Part shown: one piece after another, positions 8,637 through 18,200 of the stretch
How the letters are laid out: each line of letters opens with the position of its first letter
Position numbering within the stretch: position 1 is the first letter of the stretch
Assembly: GCA_016719165.1 (NCBI GenBank)
Contig: JADKAJ010000001.1
Location: 124,001-188,000 of the forward strand
Direction of reading: 5' to 3'
Source: Chitinophagaceae bacterium
GTDB lineage: Bacteria > Bacteroidota > Bacteroidia > Chitinophagales > Chitinophagaceae
DNA: 64,000 nucleotides
Made by a program: the position numbers and the translations under genes
The notes under the pieces: generated by a model
Databases searched by the model: none
Seen by the model: only the letters and a program-made list of their open reading frames with translations
Told to the model about the DNA's origin: nothing

Positions 8637-10325
8637 ATGGTGGTTATGCAGATCAAAAATGCCTTTATCCCTGTGGTTATGGGACTGGTTATGTTTTATT
8701 CATGCAATGAACAACAAGATACTGGCGGTAAAGTAATTCTTTATAAAAATGCCAAAATCTGGACTGGTGACAGCAGTAATTTATCAGCCTCTTGCATAGC
8801 CATCCGGGGTGAATCCATTCTTTATGTTGGATCCAATTCAGACAGTATCAAAGCGGATTCAGTAGTAGACCTTCAGGGAAGGATGATTGTGCCGGGTTTC
8901 ATTGATAATCATACACACTTTCTCAGTGGCGGTTACCAGTTAAATGCAGTAGACCTCAGGAAAGCCAAAACAAAGAATCAGTTCATCGCAATACTTAATG
9001 ACTATATCACGGCTAATCCTGGCGTCACCTGGATCCAGGGCGGCGATTGGGATCATGAAGTCTGGGGCGGTGAATTACCAGTCAAAGAATGGATAGATAG
9101 TATCACTGGCAACCGTCCGGTATTTTTGTCACGATATGACGGTCACATGGCCCTGGCCAATTCAGCTGCTTTGAAATTGGCAGGTATCGATAAAAACACA
9201 AAAAGCCCTGATGGAGGTGAAATAATAAAAGATACACAAAGCGGTGAGCCTGGTGGTGTTTTGAAAGATGATGCCATGGGACTGGTGTACAATAAAATAC
9301 CTGATCCGACTTCGCAGCAACTTGATAAATTACTGCAACGGGCAACTGGACATGCTCATAAAAATGGTGTAACACAAGTGCATGATATGGGCAGCTATGG
9401 TGGTTGGATTGATCTCGAGACTTACCGCAGGGCCTATACGAACCAAACACTTGGTATTCGAATTTATTCTTTTGTTTCGCTGAGTACCTGGCAAAAGCTG
9501 GCTGACTATGTAAAACAGAATGGAAAAGGAGATGACCTGTTACGCTGGGGAGGTTTAAAAGGTTTTGTAGATGGATCATTGGGTTCAACAACTGCCTGGT
9601 TTTATAAGCCCTATCTCGATGCCCCCAAAAGCACCGGCCTTGTGCTGAACGATACAAACGTATTGCGGAAATGGATACTTAATGCTTCTGCCGAATACCT
9701 GCAAGTGGCAGTACATGCTATTGGCGACAGGGCCAATGACTGGCTTTTAACTGTTTTTGAGGAGGCCAAAAAAATCAATGGAAAACAAAGCAGCCGTTTC
9801 AGAATAGAACATGCACAGCACCTGAGTGAATCAGCAATACCAAAATTTGCTTTATTAAATGTGATTCCTTCTATGCAGCCATACCATGCCATTGATGATG
9901 GCCGGTGGGCAGCTAAAAGATTAGAAGATGACCGATTGAAAAGAACCTATGCTTTCAAATCTCTTTTGGATGCGAATGCTAAACTTACATTTGGTTCTGA
10001 CTGGACTTTGGCTCCGCTCACCCCGTTAGAAGGCATTTATGCAGCTGTTACCCGCAAGACTTTAGATGATAAAAACCCGGATGGATGGTACCCTGAAGAA
10101 AAAATTACAGTAGAACAGGCATTGCGTTGTTATACAATCAATAATGCTTACGCCGGGTTCCAGGAGAATAAATTGGGTATGCTGAAGGCAGGTATGCTTG
10201 CTGATTTTGTTGTTTTAAGCGATGATTTGTTCAGTATTCCTGCAGAAAAAATAAGAGATGCAAAAGTTTTAAAAACCATCTCTAATGGAAAACTGGTTTA
10301 TAATTCAAATGAATCCAAAAAGTAA
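8637..10325 (+). CDS. Amidohydrolase family 3 (YtcJ-like) lipoprotein
   Basis: A metal-dependent amidohydrolase of the YtcJ type, 562 residues. The signal ends in a lipobox with Cys23 (FYSC), so the enzyme is probably periplasmic and lipid-anchored. Metal-site features: His92 and His94 in DNHTHF, the AVHAIGDRAND histidine motif near residue 362, RIEHAQHL near 390, and Asp455 in FGSDW. The N-terminal composite domain (AKIWTGD) and C-terminal KLGMLKAGMLADFVVLSDD are typical. The substrate is unknown. Met4 is an alternative start. It stands alone, with no clear functional link to the mannan genes. Confidence 0.88.
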   Translation: MVVMQIKNAFIPVVMGLVMFYSCNEQQDTGGKVILYKNAKIWTGDSSNLSASCIAIRGESILYVGSNSDSIKADSVVDLQGRMIVPGFIDNHTHFLSGGYQLNAVDLRKAKTKNQFIAILNDYITANPGVTWIQGGDWDHEVWGGELPVKEWIDSITGNRPVFLSRYDGHMALANSAALKLAGIDKNTKSPDGGEIIKDTQSGEPGGVLKDDAMGLVYNKIPDPTSQQLDKLLQRATGHAHKNGVTQVHDMGSYGGWIDLETYRRAYTNQTLGIRIYSFVSLSTWQKLADYVKQNGKGDDLLRWGGLKGFVDGSLGSTTAWFYKPYLDAPKSTGLVLNDTNVLRKWILNASAEYLQVAVHAIGDRANDWLLTVFEEAKKINGKQSSRFRIEHAQHLSESAIPKFALLNVIPSMQPYHAIDDGRWAAKRLEDDRLKRTYAFKSLLDANAKLTFGSDWTLAPLTPLEGIYAAVTRKTLDDKNPDGWYPEEKITVEQALRCYTINNAYAGFQENKLGMLKAGMLADFVVLSDDLFSIPAEKIRDAKVLKTISNGKLVYNSNESKK

Positions 10326-10454
10326 TTTTATTTCCCGGGGTTCTTACAAGGCTTTTAATACCGGGTAGAAATTGCCATTATAAATATCAGGGGCAATGTA
10401 CAGGAAAGTGAGCTACCCTATTTTAAGGATATACTTGATTTTTTCTCTTAAAAG

Positions 10455-11342
10455 TTAATTCACTACCGGTCTTTTCATCGTTCCGAGTCCTTTTTCTTCA
10501 TTGAGTATACGATAATTGATGAGTCGGTACTTCGGATCACGGAGGAGCTCTTGCAGTTGCGGGGAAACCATTGTTTTTAGTTCTGCATAACGGTGCTTGC
10601 TCATCTCTTTCGGCCCCGAAGGATTGAGATCTTCCATCGCACTCATTTCCGGATCATCAAGTCCGATATGAACAACAAATAATTTTGTGCCGCCGGGCTG
10701 CAGGTTTTTCACTTTTATCAACATCGTATCCAGTTTATTGCTGACGGGAGCGGAGTATCCGCCTTCAACATCTACTTCATCATAATAGCGGGAAATGGCA
10801 ACTTTATATTCAGCGGCAAGTTTTTCGACGATTGCTCTTGTTTCCGGCGTTTGCATGGCAGCTCCCATGTGGTAGTCAAGGTAATCGATCTTCAAACCTG
10901 CGAGTAGTGCTTTATCAATCTGTGCACGGAGTTCTGTTTCAATCTCACTGAGTTTCGGGTTATTGCCGAAGAGTTTACTGCGGGAGGGAAAGAAATAGCC
11001 GAATGAGTCAACCAGCGTTGGAACAGCCATTGGGCCCGACACTGGCCCCCAGCGGTATTGCTTCCATTCTGAATTGAGCGTAAGGTGAATGCCAACGGAG
11101 ACGTTTGAATAATTTTTCAGTAGCGCTACTCCTTCGGAAAACCAGGGACAGGGAACCATTACAGACATCGAAACAGGAATACCGGTTTCCAGTACTTCTT
11201 TGGCGGCCATATTCACAGCATGACACATACCGATATCATCTAAACGGAAAAGGATGGGAATCTTGTTATCAGGATTACTTTTCTGTGCAAAGGACAGCGA
11301 AGAAAAATTGAAGAAGATCAATACTAATGTTATACGTTTCAT
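10455..11342 (-). CDS. YdjC/ChbG-like carbohydrate deacetylase family protein, secreted
   Basis: A polysaccharide-deacetylase-like metal hydrolase of the YdjC/ChbG group. After a signal peptide (cut after SFAQ) comes the DDIG motif (PILFRLDDIGMCHAVN), the GIHLTLNSEW motif, and LDYHMGAAMQTPE; the aspartates and histidines are the usual metal ligands. The frame is open 19 residues further upstream, but the ATG at 11342 starts directly at the signal peptide (MKRITLVLIFF), so I use it (295 residues). It is secreted, unlike the cytosolic ChbG of enterobacteria, so its substrate is likely an external or periplasmic acetylated sugar. No operon partners. Confidence 0.83.
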   Translation of the reverse strand: MKRITLVLIFFNFSSLSFAQKSNPDNKIPILFRLDDIGMCHAVNMAAKEVLETGIPVSMSVMVPCPWFSEGVALLKNYSNVSVGIHLTLNSEWKQYRWGPVSGPMAVPTLVDSFGYFFPSRSKLFGNNPKLSEIETELRAQIDKALLAGLKIDYLDYHMGAAMQTPETRAIVEKLAAEYKVAISRYYDEVDVEGGYSAPVSNKLDTMLIKVKNLQPGGTKLFVVHIGLDDPEMSAMEDLNPSGPKEMSKHRYAELKTMVSPQLQELLRDPKYRLINYRILNEEKGLGTMKRPVVN

Positions 11343-11759
11343 TGTGATGATATGTTTTTTAATAGTAAAACGAAAACCGAAAATAAACAAGATCTGCAAA
11401 GCTCAAACTACCTTACTTTGAATTTATTAATCTGTGACGGCTTCTAACCTGTACTTCCAACAGGTTCTTGTATTCGTTATTCTCACATTAATTAAGGATA
11501 GTACCGGATTATGAATCTATATGAAGTTAATAAAATTCTTCACCTGCAGAGTCGTTTTCCATCTTCACTTTCTAAACCTAAATCTTTAATTTGTAAGAAT
11601 TTGTGCTACTTGAAAAAACCGGAACTGAAATTTGTGTTGAGCAGAAGAGTTTATCAGAAAACCGGTGTTTTCATTTAATGACGACTATCACCAGCCACAC
11701 TGACCGTCTTCATTCAAAAAGTCCAATGTTTTCAGCACATTTGGTAAGAATTAAAACTT
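11343..11759. other. Divergent intergenic region, YdjC-like gene / mla operon
   Basis: 417 bases between divergent genes, so it must hold both promoters, though no exact TAnnTTTG box stands out. It contains a small hairpin at 11446-11466 (arms AACCTGT and ACAGGTT, 7-base loop) without a T-tract. A 55-codon ATG frame at 11511-11678 has no recognisable features and is probably not a gene. Confidence 0.5.
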
Positions 11760-12530
11760 GTGGTACAAACCAGACCTTGGAGGCAGTTTCTGGATGAGGC
11801 CGGGGATATTTCCCGTTTTACAGGAAGATTTTTTTCCCAATGGTTCCGGCCACGATACGAAGTGGCAGAATTTTTCAGGCAATGTTTTATTATCGGGTAC
11901 AAATCATTACCGCTGGTTGGATTGACTGGTTTTATCATGGGGTTGGTATTGACGATGCAATTGCGTCCTTCTTTAGTAAGTTATGGAGTAGAATCACAAC
12001 TGCCGGCTATGGTAGGCATTGCTATTGTCAGGGAGATAGGTCCTGTTATTGCTGCTTTGATATTTGCCGGTAAGATCGGAAGTAGTATCGGTGCTGAATT
12101 AGGTTCTATGAAAGTAACAGAGCAGATCGATGCTATGGAAGTCTCGGGCACTAATCCTTTCAAATACCTGGTAGTGACAAGAGTGCTGGCTTCCACACTT
12201 ATGTTACCTATTCTTGTTATACTCGCAGATGCAGTTTCATTGTATGGCGCTTACCTGGGTGTTAATATTCGCGGTGTAACCAGTTTCGATTTATTCTGGC
12301 AGCAGATATTTGACAATCTCTCTTTTGGTGATGTGGTGCCCGCTTTTGTTAAATCTTACTTCTTTGGCTTTGCTGTGGGGATTGTGGGTTGTTACAAGGG
12401 CTATAATTCCCGGAAAGGAACAGAAGGAGTGGGACGCTCTGCTAACTCAGCAGTCGTTCTTTCCTCTATACTTATTTTTATGATTGACCTGATTGCAGTA
12501 CAAATAACAGACCTTCTCCATCTTAACTAA
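11760..12530 (+). CDS. mlaE: MlaE-family ABC permease
   Basis: Inner-membrane permease of an MCE-type lipid transporter (Mla). The 256 residues include the MlaE core: about five hydrophobic helices, GLTGFIMGLVLTMQLRPSL near residues 55-73, and REIGPVIAALIFAGKIGSSIGAELGSMKVTEQIDAMEV near 90-128, which is highly characteristic. The GTG at 11760 is the only good start: an in-frame stop lies 15 bases upstream (11745-11747) and no ATG occurs before the first helix. mlaF and mlaD follow with 5-base gaps. Confidence 0.93.
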   Translation: MVQTRPWRQFLDEAGDISRFTGRFFSQWFRPRYEVAEFFRQCFIIGYKSLPLVGLTGFIMGLVLTMQLRPSLVSYGVESQLPAMVGIAIVREIGPVIAALIFAGKIGSSIGAELGSMKVTEQIDAMEVSGTNPFKYLVVTRVLASTLMLPILVILADAVSLYGAYLGVNIRGVTSFDLFWQQIFDNLSFGDVVPAFVKSYFFGFAVGIVGCYKGYNSRKGTEGVGRSANSAVVLSSILIFMIDLIAVQITDLLHLN

Positions 12531-12535
12531 TTTTT

Positions 12536-13312
12536 ATGCTGGCAACAGCTTCGATAGTAACAGAAAAAAAAATAATAACAGAAAAGGAGAAAGTTATTGC
12601 TATAAGTCACCTTTATAAATCATTCGGTGATAATAAAGTGCTGGTTGATTTTAACCTTTCACTTTATGCCGGTGAAAATGTAGTAGTGTTAGGGAAATCG
12701 GGTTCAGGAAAATCAGTTTTGATAAAATGTATTATTGGCCTGCTGGAACCAGATAATGGAACCATTGAAGTATTTGGAAAGAATATTCCTGACCTGGGAC
12801 ATGATGCACTGGATGAGATGAGGGTAAAAGTGGGTTTCCTTTTTCAAAGCAATGCTTTATATGATTCGATGACCGTCAGGGAAAATCTTGAATTTCCATT
12901 ACGGCGGCATACTATTAAAATGGCACAAAAAGAAACAGACAGACTTGTAAAAGATGCACTGGATGATGTTGGACTGGCGCATACAATAGATATGATGCCT
13001 GCTGAATTATCAGGCGGTATGCGTAAAAGAATTGCACTGGCACGGACACTTATTTTGAAACCAGCTATCATACTTTATGATGAGCCGACAACGGGATTGG
13101 ATCCGATAACAGGTAAAGAGATCATTGATCTGATGATTGAGATTCAGAAAAAGTATAACTCGGCTTCCCTGATCATTTCGCATGATATGAATTGTGTACG
13201 GATGGCATCAGACAGGGTGATTATGCTGATTGATGGTAAATGTTATGCCGGGGGAACCTATGATGAACTTAAAAAATTAACTGATCCTAAAATCAAAGAA
13301 TTCTTTGAATAA
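12536..13312 (+). CDS. mlaF: MlaF-family ABC ATPase
   Basis: ATPase that drives the MlaE permease. Walker A is GKSGSGKS at residues 53-60; the signature LSGGMRKRIALART is the MlaF variant with Met after SGG; Walker B is AIILYDEPTTGLDP; the switch histidine is in IISHD. At 258 residues it is a standard single ABC domain with a short extended N-terminus. It lies 5 bases from both mlaE and mlaD. Confidence 0.95.
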   Translation: MLATASIVTEKKIITEKEKVIAISHLYKSFGDNKVLVDFNLSLYAGENVVVLGKSGSGKSVLIKCIIGLLEPDNGTIEVFGKNIPDLGHDALDEMRVKVGFLFQSNALYDSMTVRENLEFPLRRHTIKMAQKETDRLVKDALDDVGLAHTIDMMPAELSGGMRKRIALARTLILKPAIILYDEPTTGLDPITGKEIIDLMIEIQKKYNSASLIISHDMNCVRMASDRVIMLIDGKCYAGGTYDELKKLTDPKIKEFFE

Positions 13313-13317
13313 ATTTT

Positions 13318-14301
13318 ATGAGCAAGAAAGTGATTTCAAATGTTAAGCTGGGTTTTTTTGTGATAGCAGGTTTGCTGTTCCTGATCCTGCTGTTGTATAT
13401 GATTGGCCGTAATGAAAGCATGTTTGGAGACTACTTCAGGCTAAAGGCCAGGTTTCATAATGTACAGGGGTTAAATTCAGGGAATAATATCCGGTTCTCC
13501 GGTATACAGGTAGGCACCGTTAAAAAAGTAAAAATATTGAATGATACGCTGATTGAAGTGGACCTGCTGATTGAATCTAAAATGAAAAATTATATACATA
13601 AAAATGCAATTGTGTCTATAACGACTGACGGTTTAATGGGAAACAGGGTACTGGATATTACACCTTCCAAAGAACCAGCTGCCCTGGTAGAAGAAGACGA
13701 TATCCTGGTCACTAAAAAAACAGTGGATATGGGTGATATGCTGCAGACACTGGCTAAAACAAATAATGATGTTGCATTTATTGCAGCCGAATTAAAGAGT
13801 ACCATGCAACGGGTCAACGGTAGTACTGCTATTTGGACATTATTAAATGATAATACACTGCCAGAAAACCTGCGGGCATCTTTGTCTAATGCAAGGGCAG
13901 CTACGGCAAAAGCCAATAGTATGATACATGATCTCAACCAGTTGGTTGTAGATATCAAAGAGGGAAAGGGTTCTTTGGGAGCATTACTCACTGACACTGT
14001 TTTTGCCAGTAATCTGAATGATGCGATTATAAAATTCAAAACTGTTGGAGAAGATGCTGACAAGCTGGCTCTGGAACTGAATTCACTGACCAAAAATATC
14101 CGGAACGAAATAGATAATGGTAAAGGGCCATTAAACACCTTGTTAAAAGATTCAGCTATGGTTCGTAATCTGAATCAGAGCATAGAGAATATTCAAAAAG
14201 GGACTGCCGGTTTTAACGAAGTTATGGAAGCGATGAAACACAATTTCTTATTAAGGGGATATTTCAAAAAGCTGGAGAAGCAGAAAGCAAAAGGTATGTA
14301 G
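13318..14301 (+). CDS. mlaD: MlaD-family MCE-domain lipid-binding protein
   Basis: Substrate-binding MCE protein of the same transporter. One transmembrane helix at residues about 10-29 anchors it, followed by a single MCE domain at about 37-115 (RFHNVQGLNSGNNIRFSGIQ, then VGTVKKVKI). A long, probably helical C-terminal region (residues about 140-320) has two similar KGPL/KGSLGALLTD-type segments, as in other MlaD proteins that form tunnels or stalks. No mlaB or mlaC follows; Bacteroidota commonly carry only the E-F-D core here. Confidence 0.92.
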   Translation: MSKKVISNVKLGFFVIAGLLFLILLLYMIGRNESMFGDYFRLKARFHNVQGLNSGNNIRFSGIQVGTVKKVKILNDTLIEVDLLIESKMKNYIHKNAIVSITTDGLMGNRVLDITPSKEPAALVEEDDILVTKKTVDMGDMLQTLAKTNNDVAFIAAELKSTMQRVNGSTAIWTLLNDNTLPENLRASLSNARAATAKANSMIHDLNQLVVDIKEGKGSLGALLTDTVFASNLNDAIIKFKTVGEDADKLALELNSLTKNIRNEIDNGKGPLNTLLKDSAMVRNLNQSIENIQKGTAGFNEVMEAMKHNFLLRGYFKKLEKQKAKGM

Positions 14302-14419
14302 ACGCCGGAACCTGTATTTATTACATTGCTGTATTCTAAATACAATGTATTATTACACCGTTGATTAATTTCTTTATTTTCGGTATAGCTGCCCTTCATA
14401 TCGGTCAGTAATAAATGAT

Positions 14420-15007
14420 ATGAGCATTATTCGTTTAGCCAGGTCATCTGATGCGGAAGGAATTCTGGCAATATATGCACCGTATATTGAAAGGACTTCA
14501 TTCACTTTTGAAACAGAAGTGCCTTCTCCTGAAATATTTGAAAACAGGATCAATTCTTATCTTGAAAACTGGCCCTGGCTGGTATGTGAAATAAACGGAT
14601 CGATTGCTGGTTATGCCTATGCATCCCGCTATCGGGAGAGAGCAGCATATCAATGGTCAGTGGAGTGCTCTGTTTATATACATGATGATTTTCATCGACG
14701 GGGAGTGGGCCGGGCCTTGTATGCTGCACTATTTGAAATATTGAAAAAACAGGGATTCCGGAATGTGTATGCTGTTATCAATCTACCAAATATGAACAGT
14801 GTGGCCTTTCATGAAAGTTGCGGGTTCAATTATTTTGCCACCTATGAGAAAGTGGGCTATAAATTGGGCCAATGGAAAAATGTGGGCTGGTGGAGATTGA
14901 TTTTAAATGAATTTAATAATGAACCGGCTGCACCTGTCTGCTTTTCTCAATTGGAGAAAGATTTCCTGCCGGATGTTTTTCAAAAAGCAATACTCCTGCT
15001 CCATTAA
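14420..15007 (+). CDS. GNAT acetyltransferase, phosphinothricin N-acetyltransferase-like
   Basis: Acetyl-CoA-dependent N-acetyltransferase. The first 170 residues match the bar/pat type of GNAT: IRLARSSDAEGILAIYAPYI at the start, SVYIHDDFHRRGVGRALY as the acetyl-CoA binding motif (residues about 90-107), then NLPNMNSVAFHESCGF and GQWKNVGWWRL. Relatives act on phosphinothricin, methionine sulfone or similar amino acids. The last 25 residues are an extra tail. It is a single gene; the hairpin at its end has its T-tract on the other strand. Confidence 0.85.
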   Translation: MSIIRLARSSDAEGILAIYAPYIERTSFTFETEVPSPEIFENRINSYLENWPWLVCEINGSIAGYAYASRYRERAAYQWSVECSVYIHDDFHRRGVGRALYAALFEILKKQGFRNVYAVINLPNMNSVAFHESCGFNYFATYEKVGYKLGQWKNVGWWRLILNEFNNEPAAPVCFSQLEKDFLPDVFQKAILLLH

Positions 15008-15038
15008 AAAAAAGCCGCCCCAATAAAGGGGCGGCTTG
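15003..15038 (-). terminator. Intrinsic terminator of the TonB receptor gene
   Basis: A perfect 10-bp stem (AAGCCGCCCC / GGGGCGGCTT, 15012-15021 with 15028-15037) and 6-base loop. On the minus strand it is followed by an unbroken run of T, so it ends transcription of the minus-strand receptor gene. On the plus strand no T-run follows, though the stem may still stop readthrough from the acetyltransferase gene. Confidence 0.85.
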
Positions 15039-15057
15039 AATATAGCGTGCAATCGTT

Positions 15058-17822
15058 CTAAAAACTAAAGGCGATACGGACAAACAAACGACGTCCGGCT
15101 GTTCCCATTTGCACAGCATCCCATGCACCACCTGTTTCTGTATTATAGGCCCAGTCTTTTGCTCCTTTTACCACACCAAAATCAGGGTGTGCATTCAGCA
15201 GGTTGTCAACACCTGCATGCAATACCAATTTTTTAAATATCGGGTGGCTGGCATAAATATCTGTCACCAGTTTTCCTGAATAGTCAAACTGGTCTGGTAC
15301 ATCACCACTGCCATTGTCAAGTGGTACTGTTGGAGAAATACCTAACCCGTCCTGGCCATAACCTAGCAATGTAACTTTTCCAAAATAGGTTAACCTTGTA
15401 CCCAGTGTCAGTTTCTTTCTGCCGTATTCAAAACTCAATGCTCCTTTCATATTTGGTGCAGAAGCCAAAATGAATTTCTGTTCCCTGTCACTCAGGAATG
15501 TTTGCTGTAAAAATGCAGACCCACTGAGTTTATCAGGCACATTGATCTTATCAATTTCCATATTCTGAATATTACCTGCAAACAAGGCACGGAAGCGGTT
15601 GTCTCCTACTTTTTTATTGTAATCTATCACTACATCAACACCCATATTGGTTGTATTGACAGCATTGGCAAAGAATTGTGCATAGCTAACATTTAGTGCA
15701 GCCATCTGTGAGGCCAGTCCCGGATCAAGACTGGGATCACTGCCATCAAATTGTCCGCTTATCACTACACGGTCTTTGATCTTTGTCATATATCCATCTA
15801 AAGTTACATTCAGGGTTGGCGTTGCTTTCCAGGTAAAACCAACACTGGCGCTGAGACTTTTCTCCTGCGTCAGGTCAGGTATACCTGCAGCTTTTGCCAG
15901 CGAACTGTAATTTGGTGCAATCTTTACTTCTGCAATATTTCCTGCCTGTACGGTAGTGAAAGTAGAGCTGAAATTTATCTGTTGTAATGATGGTGCTCTG
16001 AAGCCGGTGCTGAAGGAACCTCTCAGGTTAACAGTTTTAGAAGCTTTAACCCGGGTGGCAAATTTGTAGTTATGTGTAAAACCAAAATCGCTGTAGTTCT
16101 CTAAACGAACAGCCAGGTTAACCAGCCAGGCCGGAATGATATCAAATTCAGCATCAGCATAAGCGCCAAACACTTTACGCTGTGCATTCACTTCATCATT
16201 AGGTTGATAACCGGGGAAGCCCTGTGCACCTGTTGCTTTATTTCCGGAGAGGTCATAATTAGTATATGAAGCTGCTTCACCTGCATATATCTGGTAATTT
16301 TCATACCGGAATTCGGCACCCAAACCCAGGTTGAAATTTTTGGCAAATTCACGACTGAAGTTCAGGTTGCTGGTATTTTGCAGGAAGGAAAAACCTCCGT
16401 CATCAAAAAGGTTTGAGCAGAACCTAAAGAGGCATTAAATGTTTTATCTCCATAGAAATGAAAATTGTTTTTACCAACGGTATTGCTAAGATCCCAGTTC
16501 CAGTTGCCCCAGGCCACACTTTTCACTCCTCCTGTTATGGAGAAATCTTTGATCTTGGTTTGAATATGCGGGCTATACCATATCTCTCCGTCACTTCCTG
16601 TTCTCATTATTTCGGGAACAAAAACCAAATCGCCGAATGCATCTGTAGGAAAACGATCGGGCCTTGCAGACCAGTTACGGGTGAATGCATAAGCATCAGA
16701 TGATTTACTGTTGTGGCCACCATAGGAATATAAAGTTGCCTTTCCTTTGGTAGGCAATTCCAGGTTGTAAAAAGTGCCAAAAGTGTTTACCCCGGCATCA
16801 CCATGCCCCCGGCGATAAATATTCAGGTACATAGCATCATCGTCTGAGATATAATTATCAGTCTTTAATGCCTGGCGGAATGTTTTTGAAGTACTCACGC
16901 CTTCGAAAGTGAGGTTGATAAAACCACCTCTTTCTCCAAGAGGTAATCCGAAATTCACATTGGCAGCAAGTGACTTTCCGTCAATCTTACCTGCATGTTC
17001 ATAATCCTGGTGAAGACCGGATTCAAAAGCAGTATTGAATTTTGGATCATAATAACCAGCCACGCCTACAGAACCCGTTATCTGGTTCACAGATTTTTTG
17101 GTTATTAAGTTGATAACACCAGCAATGGCATCCGAACCATATTGGGCGGAAGCACCATCTCTTAGTATTTCCACTCTCTCAATTGCACTTGCAGGCAATG
17201 CATTCAGGTCAGTGCCTGAATTACCGCGACCTCTTGTGCCAAACATGGCTACAAAAGCTGTCTGGTGACGTCGTTTACCATTTACTAAAACTAATGTTTG
17301 GTCAGGACCAAGGCCACGTAATGAAGCGAGATCAACATGGTCTGCACCATCACTGCCACTTTGTTTGTTATAGTTGAAGGATGGGGCTGAATAATTTAAT
17401 ACGGATGTCAGATCCATCCTGGCGGTAGAGGATGTGGCCTGTGATACATTGATTACATCCACGGGAGCAGTGGTTTCTGTTTTTGCCCGGCCGGCTCTTC
17501 TGGAACCCACCAGTACCACTTGGCTCAGTTCCTCAATAGATTGGGCAAGGGTGATGTTTACCGGGCTGGTAACATTGGCTTTGATGGTTTGTTTTACAAA
17601 ACCAATGGATGAAATTTCGATTTCATCATCCGAATTAACGGTCAGGCTGAATGTTCCATCGGCGCCTGTCAGCGCCATCTTACCAGTTTTTTTTGATTTA
17701 ACCGAAACGCCTGCCACTGGTAACCCGTTAGCATCGGTTACTTTACCGGTTACGGGTTGCTGTGCTATGACAGTCACTCCGATACACATAAAGGTGAGTA
17801 ATAGAAAGAGAGCCTTTCTCAT
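15058..17822 (-). pseudogene. TonB-dependent outer-membrane receptor, interrupted by a -1 frameshift
   Basis: A substrate-importing TonB receptor of about 921 codons. The N-terminal part has a signal peptide, a carboxypeptidase-regulatory-like beta-sandwich (residues about 23-95) and a plug domain (NGKRRHQTAFVAMFG, then RVEILRDGASAQYGSDAIAG). The barrel continues to the C-terminal aromatic residue (RIAFSF). The frame breaks at a run of five A at 16405-16409 (five T on the coding strand): the first frame ends at 16362 after unrelated residues, while the second is in phase from the run onward (DDGGFSFLQNTSNLNF). One extra base restores a full receptor. No SusD neighbour is present, so it is not a SusC. 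It may be a real pseudogene or a homopolymer sequencing error. Confidence 0.85.
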
Positions 17823-18200
17823 ATAAGTTAGTTTTGGCCTGTCTGCCGACAGGTAGATTAAAAGATGACTTAAATATAATGGAAATTATATTGAAATGAA
17901 ATGGCTTTCTATTAAGCTATGTGAATAGATTAACCTGCAATTGTGTAAATAAAGGATTAAAAAGGTAGTAACTACTGAATATATACCTGCATAAATATGT
18001 AAACTGGCGGGTTAAGCAGTCCATATGTTGTAATAAAAAAAAGAGGCTGTCTCAAAAGCCCCTATCAGTGTCATATTGAGCATAGCCGAAATACGACACT
18101 GATAGGTAAACAAATTTGTACTCATTTCGATAAACTCAATGTGACAAATTTGTTTGCTTTTGAGACAGCTTCTTTCAAAAATTATAATAGGACCCTGGCA
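17823..18200. other. Gap upstream of TonB receptor gene, carrying a palindromic element
   Basis: 378 bases. The left 210 bases are AT-rich and should contain the receptor promoter, but no exact TAnnTTTG box was found. The right part is the nested palindrome at 18032-18175, described separately. Confidence 0.55.
18032..18175 (-). repeat. Nested palindromic element doubling as terminator of the aminotransferase gene
   Basis: Outer arms of 20 bases (18040-18059 and 18156-18175) pair with one mismatch around the core GCTGTCTCAAAAGC. On the minus strand the stem is followed by eight T, so it works as an intrinsic terminator for the aminotransferase gene. The loop, nearly 100 bases, holds a second perfect 12-bp inverted repeat (CCTATCAGTGTC at 18061-18072 with 18095-18106), and two copies of ACAAATTTGT (18110-18119, 18144-18153). 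The segment near 18070-18094 resembles the reverse complement of 18120-18144 (both read like ATTGAG..TA.CGAAAT), so the whole unit is an imperfect palindrome. There is no transposase. It resembles dispersed palindromic repeats of Bacteroidota. Confidence 0.75.

Noticed and set aside
9103..9657. 184-codon minus-strand frame inside the amidohydrolase gene
   Set aside because: It lies wholly antisense to a gene with strong family motifs, and its translation has no recognisable domain or signal.
11511..11678. 55-codon ATG frame in the gap before mlaE
   Set aside because: No signal, domain or promoter; composition is unremarkable, so kept only as a note in the gap entry.
13590..14138. 182-codon minus-strand frame inside mlaD
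   Set aside because: Antisense shadow of a clear MCE gene; Ser/Leu-rich composition reflects the reverse of the coding strand.
17434..17826. 130-codon plus-strand frame opposite the TonB receptor N-terminus
   Set aside because: Overlaps the signal and plug region on the other strand and has no motifs.
18032..18175. Insertion sequence end
   Set aside because: The terminal repeats resemble IS ends, but no transposase frame or target-site duplication is evident, so it is described as a palindromic repeat and terminator.
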